Assembly: GCA_918026815.1 (NCBI GenBank)
Contig: CAKJVC010000012.1
Location: forward strand, 434,001 to 498,000
DNA: 64,000 nt
DNA from: Chalara sp. BL73
Taxonomy: Eukaryota > Ascomycota > Leotiomycetes > Helotiales
Direction: 5' to 3'
The stretch's first letter is position 1. Each line of letters begins with the position of its first letter. Below are positions 48,103 through 58,733 of this stretch, one piece after another. Made by a program: the position numbers and the translations under genes. The notes under the pieces are model-generated. The model worked only from the letters and a program-made list of their open reading frames with translations, searched no databases and was not told the origin of the DNA.

Positions 48103-48272
48103 TGTTTGTACGTAGATTAGTTATTGAATGGGGGACAGGTCATGTGACACCGTCACATGACCCTGGAAGGGGCATATCCTCATTCCTCCATTCAACCTTC
48201 AACAATCAATCACATTCAACCTAAGCAATCCACGTAAAGACGTGGTGTTGCCACAGGTAGAGTGATCCGACA
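48103..48272 (+). repeat. right LTR of Copia element
   Basis: 170 bp, nearly identical to 36736-36905 (one visible difference), followed by the ATATG target duplication at 48273-48277. Confidence 0.95.
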
Positions 48273-48277
48273 ATATG

Positions 48278-48685
48278 TATCATATATCCGCGAAGAACCG
48301 GGCAAGAAGTAATATTAGCTATTGTGAATGATACTGTGCACAGCTATAACTCTTGCGGCCTAGGATATTGATCTTGTGTTATGCGTCTGACAGCATGGTT
48401 TGTTTCTTATATTAAGCTATGGATACTGCTCAAATTGTCGCTATGTTGAACACCAGACACTACGCCTGAAATCCGGACTTGAAGTCTGCTGCAAGGAAAA
48501 CCTTTCATGGCAACTCTAGCTCATATTCCCCCTCCATGAAACAAGACAGTTTCCAATCTGCGAGTCGAGCTTCCAATTTTAACATGCAATACTATGGCCC
48601 TGTGTCTCCAGTTATTGTGCCAACCGTGTCTGCTCTCCCAGTCGATCCTCTTTTCCTTTATATACACTTTCTGTAAACAGAACTC
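48278..48685. other. intergenic
   Basis: Between the Copia target duplication and the aldolase stop codon. No gene supported. Confidence 0.5.
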
Positions 48686-49685
48686 CTAGGCTTTCCCAGA
48701 CGAACCCATAACATCCATTTGGTACTCAATCTCTTTCTGTATCAAGTCCGTCCCCTTTCCCATCAGCTCCGTGAGTGGGACCTTTCCTGTGTTCTCCTTC
48801 ACATACTCATTATACCTGAACAGCACCAGATCATTCACGTTTATCCGCGTCATGCCGCCTTTGATACATTGCTGCGTTGTCTTGTCCGGAAATGTGTTTG
48901 TTCCATGCAGCACGAGCGTGCATTTTCCGGATGTTGCTGCGCGGATCTGATCAAGCCTGCCGCAAGTCAGCGCTCCGCATATAGAATATAGCCTTCCAGC
49001 ATATCATGTTTCCTCGACATGGCTCCGGACTTACCTGTCATACTCCAGCCTGATATTCTCAACCCCTCCGTAATTTCCATGCACATTCCCGAAAGCCGGC
49101 GCCAGAAAATCAATTCCCGTTTTCACAAACCTCTCTGCTTCCTCTGCGGTCGTAAGCAAGCCCTCCAGATCCCCGGTATCCTTCACCCCATCTTCTCCCC
49201 CGTTGATCCTCCCCGGTTCTGCTTCCGTGGCAATACCCTTCTCGTGCAGATACTTTGTGATTCGTTCCGTCTTTTCGAGATTTTCTTCCTTCTCATAGTG
49301 TGACATGTCGACCATGATGCTGTCGAATGGGTATTCCGCAGCCTGAATGATCTCTTCTTCAGATTGCGCGTGGTCCATGTGTAGAGCTATAGGCACGGTG
49401 GCCGTGGAGCATGCGGCAGCTGCCAGGTGGATTAGGAGAGGCGAGTAGTGGAGTGCCCAGGGGAAGAGCAGGATCTGTGCCGGTGAGCGTTTAGCCTCTG
49501 CAGCGCGGACTACAGCTGTTATAGTCTCTAGGTTGTACTATGCAAGTGTTAGCATTTTCATAACCCAGCGACTGCTGAAAGCGTAATAAAGGACCTACGG
49601 AAACAACGCCAATGACACCGTAGCCGCCTGCTTCGGCGGCCTTGAGCATCTTGACGGCCTTGTTGTCTGCCAGTGATATCGCCAT
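48686..49685 (-). CDS. class II (zinc) ketose-bisphosphate aldolase family protein
   Basis: Three exons: 49685-49599, 49537-49035, 48956-48686, phases consistent, 286 residues. A TIM-barrel aldolase that would reversibly cleave ketose bisphosphates to dihydroxyacetone phosphate plus an aldehyde. Visible motifs: GVIGVVSYNLETI at the N-terminus, ALHMDHAQSEEEI (about 81-93; zinc His and catalytic Asp), MVDMSHY, EAEPGRINGGEDG (metal-binding Glu region), FLAPAFGNVHGNY (zinc His), LVLHGTNTFPD (zinc His) and TRINVNDLV (phosphate binding). Length matches the fungal group related to tagatose/fructose-bisphosphate aldolases, distinct from the 360-residue glycolytic enzyme, so it is probably an accessory sugar-catabolic aldolase. 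It sits ~400 bp from the retrotransposon and appears intact. Confidence 0.88.
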
Positions 49686-50513
49686 GGCTGCAGATGTGAT
49701 AAAGAGTGATAGAAAGTCATTGCGAAAAACTGGAACAAGGCACTTGATGCGAAGGTGGGAGGTTGTTTCTAGCAGTGGGGTTGAGAGTTTATCCAAAGGC
49801 TAAGAGACGTAGGCCAAGATTTCACATTTTAACCCCCTTTTACCCCGCGACCTAGCTAGGAAAAGTGTAAATAATGCCGTCTGTCTGACTAACCACCACA
49901 GTCAGACTGCTTAGGCGTGTTTTGTAGAACTGTTGGTGCTGATCTTCCTACAGCAGTAGCAGGGAACTAATGTGTTGAGCTACGACACAATCGCACTGTT
50001 GTCCGTGAATACATTGATTGTTTTGACTGGTGTAATGTTAATAAGTATATTCAATACAACTCAAAAACTATCTCTTCGATTGCACTTCACAGGATAATAT
50101 AATGATTCAGACTGAAGAGGCGAATAACTCAAGTAACTATGCGCGACTATATTTCCTCGCTATTGTTCCCTAATTGTCTCGCCTCGATTTTCTGTCTCAT
50201 CTAAATTAATGACTGCAGTATTGTCGTCTCACCACATTGTCTCATTATCATAAATTAGAGCCATAATCTTGCTATATTGGGTGCATGGCACAGCACTCCC
50301 AAAATAGCATTTAAGCCCTCAGATTTATATCTATAACAGTTCTGCTGATCTTGCGAAAAGCACGAACAGACACGATCCGAAACGTTATTGCAACCTTACG
50401 CCGCAGCATACGTCACTTTTGACCGCGGCTTTGGCAGCTTCTCCATCAATCAATAACTTTTTATCATACCACGCTGCATGCATACAGGGTTATCTAAATC
50501 ACTGTCACACAGA
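49686..50513. other. divergent intergenic region
   Basis: Lies between the aldolase start (minus) and the F-box gene start (plus); presumably holds both promoters. No coding content seen. Confidence 0.5.
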
Positions 50514-51959
50514 ATGCAGATAACATCTGGAATAGGCCCTGTAAGTATTCTGCTCCAAAGGGTTGAATATTAGTACAGCTAAGCCAGGGGCTGAAGCTTG
50601 TCTTCTAACAGGGTTTGGTTGCAATAGGGAAGGGTGCGACCTTGCTTGGATACACTACCAGAAGAATTGCTTTTGCAAATATTTGGAGAGGTTCGGAAGA
50701 TTCAAGTGTGGCCAAACGAACTCTCTCGATTGCGTCTAGTTTCGAAGCGTATCAGTGCTGTTGCTACATCCGCACGATATCAAGATATAATTGTAACGCC
50801 AGCAATCCTCTGCCTTGAAAGGTGCCTCATCCCTGGAGTGTATGTAATGCTCAGAAGCTCTTGTGTGGACTTTCTAACAACCTTCACGGTCTAGAAGCCT
50901 CCAGACCGTCAGAAAAGATATAATGGCACATGCCAAGGTAATCCGTATCAAAGAGGACCCATTCGATTGGCGGATCATTGCGAGTAAGCTTTGACAACAA
51001 AAAGAGGGACCCCTTTGCTGATACCACAATGCAGAATTTATTTCAGGCTGTTCTAGGATACAGAAGATAATTTGGAACTTTCCGGAGATTGGGATCAGTG
51101 GGAGCTTTTCAGTCTCTAACTCCAGGCTAGTTTTGAATATAGCTCCACATCGCCCAATACACGGACACTTCGAACCTGTTCAAATAAACCAATTAGGATA
51201 TGAGAACTATTTTGCAACAATGCGATTGCTACAGGCCAAGGATGTCGAGATACATGAGCGCTGGGAAGTCGATGACTGCTCCTGCAGAGCTTTTAACCCT
51301 GCACCTCTTCACAGGCAATTGATGAAAGATGGACTCGGCGCTTTGAAGAATCTTCAGATTCCATACTTAATCCACGAATTCGACGTAGAATTTCTGGCTA
51401 AACTTCATACACTACAAACACTTGGCTTCCGTACCTGGAGAACTACAGCCCCTGCGAAGGTAGTTACGCCCAATATGATTCTCCAACCCTTGTTGCGGAT
51501 CCAAAGCCTTTGCCCCCAGCTGGAGTGTCTTTCTATTGGATTAGATGTCAGCGATTGTAACGTATGTGCATTTCTGGCCCTTGGGCAGGCAACGTATCCT
51601 AACAGCCTTTTAGCTATCAGCTGTGTTAGACAACCTTGTAGAGTTTGGAAGCCTGCAAGAACTACGCGTTATGATTGCGCGCGAGAACAAAATCTACGAC
51701 CCGAGCCTCCTCGAGCCCGATGTCTCGAATTTCAGGCTCAAACGAGCTCAGCGGAGCTTGACCTTTCAGATGCTCGCGGTTCGTGTAAGTTCTGTACTCT
51801 TTTCTCGTAACCATCTAATATTTCATGACCCATAATAATGGAGCCTGACTTTTGAGACAGCTCGTACCTTATGGGATTTCAGGACCTTTTCGACACAAAC
51901 ATTTGGCGGAAGATAAGCGTGAACTGAAAAAGGAATGGGGCCCTAAGTTCTTTGAATAG
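50514..51959 (+). CDS. F-box protein, six exons
   Basis: Exons: 50514-50540, 50628-50839, 50895-50983, 51035-51561, 51614-51784, 51861-51959; every junction has GT-AG ends and correct phase, giving 374 residues. The first exon contributes only MQITSGIGP. The F-box follows: CLDTLPEELLLQIFGEVRKI, then LSRLRLVSKRISAVA. The rest (IIWNFPEIGISGSFSVSNSR, LGALKNLQIPYLIHEFDVEF, LHTLQTLGFRTW, CPQLECLSIGLDVSDC, LDNLVEFGSLQELRVMIARE) has the leucine spacing of degenerate LRRs common in fungal F-box proteins. Presumed SCF ubiquitin-ligase adaptor binding Skp1; substrate unknown. Without splicing the region looks like several broken frames. The gene ends KKEWGPKFFE. Confidence 0.75.
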
Positions 51960-54900
51960 GGAAGTATGAGATATGTGCCGTGAGGCGGCATTTGGAAACC
52001 TTAATTGCGTTGCGTTACCAAACATCTTAGAATCTAAACACCAAATCTGATATTTCTCTCATGTATTGGTGAACTGTTAAATCTGGTATCCATGGTAGTG
52101 ATGTGTAAATACTTTTACCCCATTCACTAGGACTCTCACTCCACTCACTGATCCAAATAGCTTTTATCTTAAACACCCTTTTTTTACTAAAAACAACAAA
52201 TTTTAGGGACCTAAAAAGCTCGTTCCATTATAAGAGGTTCAAATTGTACATAAAGATGGTGGGCTGCTCCTTCAATATTTATAGTAATTTTGAGTTGAGC
52301 CCGCCCCTGACAGGTGCGTTTGTTGAACCATTCATTTACCTCTTCTTTTAAGCAATGCGCAATGTCGCATAGATACAGCCATGTACTAAATAACACTTCT
52401 TATTTCCATATTGAAATCACATGCGCGAGAATTTGCGGATACTAATACGTAGCTTTCCAAGGTCATGGAGTTGAGTCAGTTTCACTTACTGCGCTCCTGG
52501 TGTATGCCGGCTCGGCTGAACTCCTTTTTACACCCGATCTGGTTTTCACTGCAGCTTATCTGCTATGTTCCCACCGCAAAAGAGATCGTAGGTCAGTACT
52601 TAGATGCAAGTCTGAGCCGACGATCAATGAGAATGATGGCTGACGTATAGAGTCCACCGAATGTCGGTGAGGCTGTCATAGCTGAGCCCCAAGTTAGTAG
52701 AACAATAAACTTCTGCGAACCCTCCGATCACAGGAACAAAGACGCAAACGATCTAGATTTGTGCCGTTGTACCCTGAAATCCGGTTATTCGGCCAGCATT
52801 ATTGTCCCGATGGACGGCAAATGTACTATTCGGAACAGGATCATCGATTCCAAATATACTCCGACATTGTGGCTTCTTCTAGACCATTAGTTTTCAGCTA
52901 TCACTTATATGCACATAGGCGTGTCACTTAGCCAAGAGATTTCAGGTGTGTGTTACCATCTCCCAAGGCAGCAAAAATAGCCATTTACATCACGCCAAGG
53001 ACGCCGTGGGGTCATTGACCAGCCTTACCTTGTTTACTCATCGGTGCTACCATGAACGCTACGGTGCAAAAGCAAAAGAATGACTAACCCCACGCCGCGT
53101 GGGGTGCGCCATGTTTCTTTAGAATCCCTGTGCAGGCTCCTGACAGCCTTGCAGCATCTGGCAGATTGAAAATATGTCTATCGTTACCAAATCCCGAGCT
53201 GAGATGTGCAGATCCCAGACGAGTTTTTAAGATCCAAAAACGTGCACAGGGTGATGGTACGTCATGATGCAGCCCTGCCTAGCGTCACCTCTCTTGGGTA
53301 CGAGGCTCATCACTTCACTTATCTGTATTGGCTCGACGATCACCTATGGCTATATAGACGTCAATCTAGAATTAAAGGCATGACTCGCGCGTTTACGTAT
53401 CAGCCTCATTTGGAATACCACTGAGCTTTTGGTTTCCTGGTCGCGCCGTGGCAGGCTTGATCTGCAAAGCCGTTTAATAGTTCTAGCCCCTTGGGACGGC
53501 CGGCAGATGCCATACGAAGCCCACCCATTGGCTGCGATTCTAAGAATCAAAAACTGCTTTTCTCCGTTCTTGCAATTAATGCTACAGCATCGACACGATC
53601 ATTACGACATACTGAAGTTCGGTGTAGCAGTAGAAATAGAGTTGTGAAAAATGACACATTCATATTTTTGAACGGGCAAAATTGGTGTCATGAAATCAAG
53701 ATTTCCTTTTTTATTTTATTTTTTATTTTTTTATAAAAATATGTTTTATGTATAATTACAACAGTTGGTAATCGCTTGTATTTGGCTCAATAGCACAGAG
53801 CTTTAATACTTGAGAGATAAGGTAGCTCATTGACTGAAAATTTTAGGCTCATAATATGGTCTAATTCATTCTTGCTTCAACGTCACTTAAAAGAAGTGCC
53901 ATGCTGGCCAATTTTCATGTGGAACTATTAGCGTCTTATTGGAATCCAAGGTGAACCACTATAACAATCTTCACTTTTTGTGGTATCAGTTAGTATCGGT
54001 ATATTCTCCATAATAGTGTCAGAATAAAACAATATCCTCAAACGAGACTTTTTTCGTGGTGGTTACTTAGTAGGCAGTTATCTATCCCAGCAGCTTATAT
54101 TCAAGGGCATACAATTACTAAAACGTCATATCATGGTAACGGCGCATAAGTGTCCTAACATAGAGTAAATTATCTAATGCCAAATCATGGGTCCTGGGAT
54201 ACGCTGAGGGCCATGTAGATTGTTTCGCCACATGCTCTGCCGCTAGAATGGTGTAATTTCTGAGAACGTAATCGCGTTTGTGCTTTCTATACGTGGAGCA
54301 TCAGTTCAACCTCTGTCAACCCGTTATCCTTCTTATGGCGATCTCCCAGCGAGGCGTAATGATGTATGCAAAGATTATCAGCCCAGAATTCAGACGGGTC
54401 GTGAAGACCTGCCTGGTTTTTTTTTTGGGCCTACTTCCTTCTACGCCTGCCTGATTCTTACCGACGTGATGCTCACCACAGCCATTCTCCTGCTGTACTA
54501 CGAAAATGAATCACAATGTGAAATTCTATGGCGCAACTGCTGATCGGCTATCAATTCTGCTTAACAAACCCATCCGTGAGTGGGATATGATGCTGAAAGC
54601 CCTGGAAGGCCACGTTGTGTCACACAAGATATCCTTCTGCAAAAAGCATCACTAAAGGAAGGGACAGGCGAAGCTGTGATTGTTAATGGTTCAGGGCTAT
54701 CTAACAGTGGAACCACTGCACGCCATGCCAACGTAATACTCCCAAATTTGAACTTCATCACATCCCATGATATGCCGTCCAGTCCCGGAGGCCCTCAATA
54801 CAACTACCTTGGTCTGCGTGGGCAAACAGTTCCTTCTTTGGTTACTCTATCGCTGGGCTGAAACGTCTGCTCCTTAGCGTTCGAACGCAACGCCCGTGAA

Positions 54901-55264
54901 GTTAGGCCTCATAAGGAATTATCTAGTTCTCATCAGTTGATTTTGTGCAAGTATAGCAAGCAGTTTCTGGGACATAATTGCGATAATCCATGAACCATAA
55001 AGATACATACAGTGATGCCAAACCACTGGCAACCAAGAGCGGAAAGCACGGATATTTACCTTCGCTATACTAAGTATTTTAAGACCTTGGGAGGCACTGA
55101 TGCCACAGAGTCATGTATTGTTACTAGAAAGGAACACGGAGAAGTGCCATCTGCGCCTCCAGTCCGGTGTAACGAGCCAGCGATCGTTGTCTTCCTCCCG
55201 GATGCATTTCCGGAAGCCCCGCCTGCTGTTTCAACACGCTTATATCCACTCCATCTTCCCGCGC
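51960..55264. other. gene-poor stretch, 3.3 kb
   Basis: No frame on either strand carries a recognisable domain or a convincing splice chain. AT-rich tract near 53.70-53.76 kb. The composition is not RIP-like, so it is not an obvious transposon graveyard. Confidence 0.45.
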
Positions 55265-55465
55265 TCAAGTTGAGGGTATCGCTTTCCAGGACAGCGGGTG
55301 AGGCGTATGAAGAGCACCGCGCTGGTCTTCTTGAATTTTTCGGCGGCGTTGCATCTCAGAATTAACTCCAAAATATATGATGATTCCTGCTATGCAAGCG
55401 CCTACTGCAGAAAAAAGCACTATGAGGAGAGGCTGCTGGCTGATTACGGGCGGCATCTTGCTCAT
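55265..55465 (-). CDS. possible small single-span membrane protein, 66 residues
   Basis: The frame from ATG 55465 reads MSKMPPVISQQPLLIVLFSA, then VGACIAGIIIYFGV, then NSEMQRRRKIQEDQRGALH. One clear transmembrane helix followed by a basic cytosolic stretch is a realistic small-protein architecture (positive-inside). No family is recognised. The final ~18 residues (TPHPLSWKAIPST) look less protein-like, so a splice after GAL is possible. A longer plus-strand frame (55012-55365) overlaps the 3' part and has low-complexity Pro/Ala content. Confidence 0.3.
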   Translation of the reverse strand: MSKMPPVISQQPLLIVLFSAVGACIAGIIIYFGVNSEMQRRRKIQEDQRGALHTPHPLSWKAIPST

Positions 55466-57428
55466 CGAAGGATGTGATTTTGGGATTTGATTGTGTGTGC
55501 ATAATGCCCGAAGAGTGGCATCTGGATATGAATAGGTCTGAAGCGTTATTGGAGGCTTGATAAAGTGAGATAGGGTTTTAGAAGTTTGGGCAAAAAGTCA
55601 ATGAATGCTGTTTCGGATAAGCGGAGTTGTAGGGTACAATTTATTACTAGGCAGGGAAGGAGCGACGAACACCGCAAGAATTCACAGATTTTGTAATGAA
55701 AAATAAATGAGTTGATTAGTTACTTCATAAGGGATATCAATATTTCAACTAAATATGCGCGTCGTTCGTTCGAAAATAGAAGTAGGTTTGCAGACTACTT
55801 GAGCACTATCGCATCATCGCCGTTAACAGCCTCGTACTCACTGTTACTGCATTGCAATTCTAAAATGGTATCACAAAATTGGTATGCAGAAGGGTAAATT
55901 ATGCGGTATATATCATGTTATACGCCTTGAATGTTCGTGTTCAGAAATATTGCGTATTGTAATGCACCCCATAACTAATGTTGCCCACGTATTCTGCAGT
56001 TCGAAATAGAATAAGGGCTTTATGTCTATATGAAGTAAGACGGGAATCTACGACTAGGCTCGATTTTGGCTCTTGTATGCCTCTACAGCCGAAATAAATC
56101 TTTTAACCCTGCCATTTGCTTAGAAGACACCGTTTCATGTTCACTGATAAGCAAGTATATATTAACAACAGAGACTACGCAGTCAAACACGGTATTCACA
56201 CGAGATATTTGGCTCGGCCGCCAGCCACAGTTCTCTTACAGCGACTCAATAGCCTTAGTATCCTGACTAACTCAGTAGCTTCTTCATGTACACTATCGTC
56301 CAAATATTTAATAAGAACAAAAAAAGAAACATAATAATTCCTCATGTCGGATTACGACGAAATATACTAGTTTTCACAAGCTACACGTAAACTAAATATT
56401 GGGATTTTCAGGGCTTGAAAAAGCAATAATTTAACAGAGACCCCTGTTTTCATACTGAAACCGTCAAAAATTTCCGAAAGCCTATTTTTTCAGCCCCTCT
56501 GCTCATGTCTCACCTTGAACCAAGCTTCAGATTGCCTCTTATGGTAGAATATCGGAGATCAATTACAGACTATCCTTTTTCCATAATCTAGCTCTTTTCC
56601 AAAGGCATAATTGTGTCATACATAAGCCGGCTTGGGGGGCTTTATGCAGGGCCCAGAACGACTACCGAAAATCGAGTTAATCCTAAAATGGACTATTAGC
56701 GCTCCGAAGCTCCAGGTATATATACATAGGTGGCTTTCTGATCCAAGACATGGATACATATACAACCATACGGAGATGTTCCAGGAAGAAAAATGAGTTT
56801 GGCAAAAAAGCCTACTGCCCGTTGTGAGCACAGTAGTATCATGCTGTAGTTAACAATAGCCAACACAGCACCAGCGCAAAGCCATTAAATTACACAAATC
56901 GGCTTTGGAATGCCTTCTCGAGTCTCAATTTCACATGTTGTGCTACAGCATCTGCCTGACGCAGTTCACCGCAAGAACATGAGTGCGCCGATTCATCGCA
57001 GTTCCGATCCAGTCAAGATACACGTTAGGAGGCATCACTCTGGTTTTGCAAGGTTGAATGCTAACGGAGAAGGCTATTGCGAAAAAAAATTATATAACGG
57101 CGGCAGTGTCCTAATTTTGTTATTCCCCATCGCCAAAAGATTCTAAATTTGAATCTGATCCGTTAACATATTATATCGAGACCTAGCATCTTTTGTCGGA
57201 AAGACACAATTTAGCCAGCTACCACAGACAGTGTGCATACCAGCTAAGCATTTTTATCGGTTCCTACTCGAATTTTCTGCTGGTGGGTCATCTTGCTCAT
57301 CAATAGTTATCACGCAAATGCATTTTTCTGGGCTCAGGGCATCGAGATGGCGCTAATACATGTTGTGGAATAGTATCGAAGAGGGAAAGCCCATAGTAGA
57401 CCATAAATTAGGACCGCGAACAATAATA
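55466..57428. other. gene-poor stretch, 2 kb
   Basis: No supportable gene, RNA or repeat. The short plus-strand frames at 56066-56334 and 56910-57146 lack recognisable content. Confidence 0.45.
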
Positions 57429-57983
57429 ATGTCTATCCCACAGTTCCGTTTGCTTGCTGAGCCTCGAACGGCTGGGTCAGACGGAACGGTCTACCCACCG
57501 ATTGCTATAGAAGTTTCCAGCGCCGACCCTTACTTCATCAGTGATGAGAAATATGCCGGTTACAGCGCCACAGCCCAGCTATTCAAAGACGGCCAATGGG
57601 CGTCTTTTGACCGAAATTCTACTTACACTGTATCAATGAGGGCTCTGTCTTCCGACAAGCAATACAGGAGTCAAAGCGGTCTGCAGGTTGTTGCGTATTT
57701 GTATATTGGCCATCTCAAAGTCTCCGGAACAGAAACTTGCTCCATTACTGTGCAGATTGACCAGACATCATATAGCGATGGCTTTGCCACAACAAATACT
57801 GGCCATGTTCAAACCGCTACATTCCTGGCGAATGGCCCCTCCCAGAGCGATGTTGTTCTCAGTAAGCAATCCTCAATCTAGAAGCCAGAGCTTGGCTAAC
57901 ATTGCATACAAGGCGAAGCCCAGAAAACAGGATTCCAATCTATTTACAGGCAAGGAGAGAGTGTGCCTTCTTCGCTCCGTTAA
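57429..57983 (+). CDS. unrecognised beta-rich protein, 167 residues
   Basis: Exons 57429-57861 and 57913-57983; the 51-nt intron has GTAAGC, a GCTAAC branch site and AAG, with matching phase. Starts MSIPQFRLLAEPRTAGSDGT, continues YPPIAIEVSSADPYFISDE, YSATAQLFKDGQWASFDRNS, TYTVSMRALSS, LQVVAYLYIGHLKVSGTETC and ITVQIDQTSYSDG, ending EAQKTGFQSIYRQGESVPSS. Alternating hydrophobic/polar strands suggest a beta-sandwich. The early 'YPPIAIEV' strand is loosely reminiscent of velvet-type domains, but the diagnostic velvet blocks are absent. No signal peptide or membrane span. An in-frame ATG at 57360 would add 23 residues; 57429 was preferred because conserved-looking sequence starts there. Confidence 0.55.
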
Positions 57984-58733
57984 TCAGGGGCTGTCGCACA
58001 GGGTTATGGTCATCACAAGAAATGTGGTCTTGAGGTTTAGTTGAGCCAACGGCGTATGGAGTAAAATCGATTCTTGAAATATGGGAAAAGCAAAAAGCGA
58101 GGACGGAGATTTGGCGTTGAACTGTACCGGTCTAGAGTAGCCGAATATATTTTATAACACTGCTTCATGGCATACTGCCGAAGGCTTTGAGATTTTTACG
58201 GTTGTCATGGGCCAAACTCCATGCTTCTAGCAAGCGTTAATGAGACATTTGAATGGGCGCACATTTGGTGAGATTTAGAAGCCCCATATTAGCGCTTCTC
58301 AAGTTATAAAGGGGCCTACGGCATTGGTAAGTGCTTCCAAGGTTTAATTTTCAGTCTCAATAAATCCTTTCTCACAAAAGCACCAGCCAATAACAAACCC
58401 CTTAATTAAGCGAGATTATACGTGGTGATCTGGAAGTAATTCCATACCGTCCTTAAACTTGGCATATTGAAGTAATTAATATAGTAGTGCGAAATCATTT
58501 GAAATTAATAGAAGATTACCGTGTACACGGGAATGCGTTTATGCTTTCTTTTTGGTCGAGTAGAATGAAAACAAGATCTGGCGGCTATGTCTGTGTGTCA
58601 TCACGTGCATTATGTTCACCGCCTGCCTGAAGAGATTCCTGGAAAGCGGCAGCCGTGAGTCATCCCCTCCATTCGAAAGCTTTTTGCAACGGTTAAATAT
58701 CAGAAGAGTCATAGTCGCGATTCATTTATTTTG
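57984..58733. other. intergenic, upstream of ArgRS
   Basis: No gene supported. A CACGTG lies near 58602. Confidence 0.5.

Larger units (their letters stand above)
36736..48272 (+). mobile_element. Copia (Ty1/Copia) LTR retrotransposon, heavily mutated, with nested insertions
   Basis: Bounded by two 170-bp LTRs starting TGTTTGTACG and ending GATCCGACA, and flanked by the 5-bp target duplication ATATG (36731-36735 and 48273-48277). Plus-strand gag-pol remains run from about 37.5 kb to 41.1 kb and resume at 47.66 kb. Remnants in order: gag, zinc knuckle, protease (IIDTG), integrase, reverse transcriptase (TDDTLFFG), RNase H end. Minus the Gypsy insertion it is about 5 kb. Stops arise where Trp and Gln are expected, and Gly/Pro/His positions have become Ser/Leu/Tyr, as expected from dense C-to-T and G-to-A change (RIP). 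Not functional. Confidence 0.92.

Noticed and set aside
36736..48272. 170-bp flanking direct repeats considered as site-specific recombination sites of a large mobile cargo element
   Set aside because: TG...CA ends, a 5-bp ATATG target duplication and Copia gag-pol between them show they are LTRs.
54280..54861. Two ~90-codon plus-strand frames
   Set aside because: No recognisable features and no GT-AG chain joining them into a protein.
55012..55365. 117-codon plus-strand frame
   Set aside because: Low-complexity Pro/Ala content and overlap with a more protein-like membrane segment on the minus strand; neither strongly supported.
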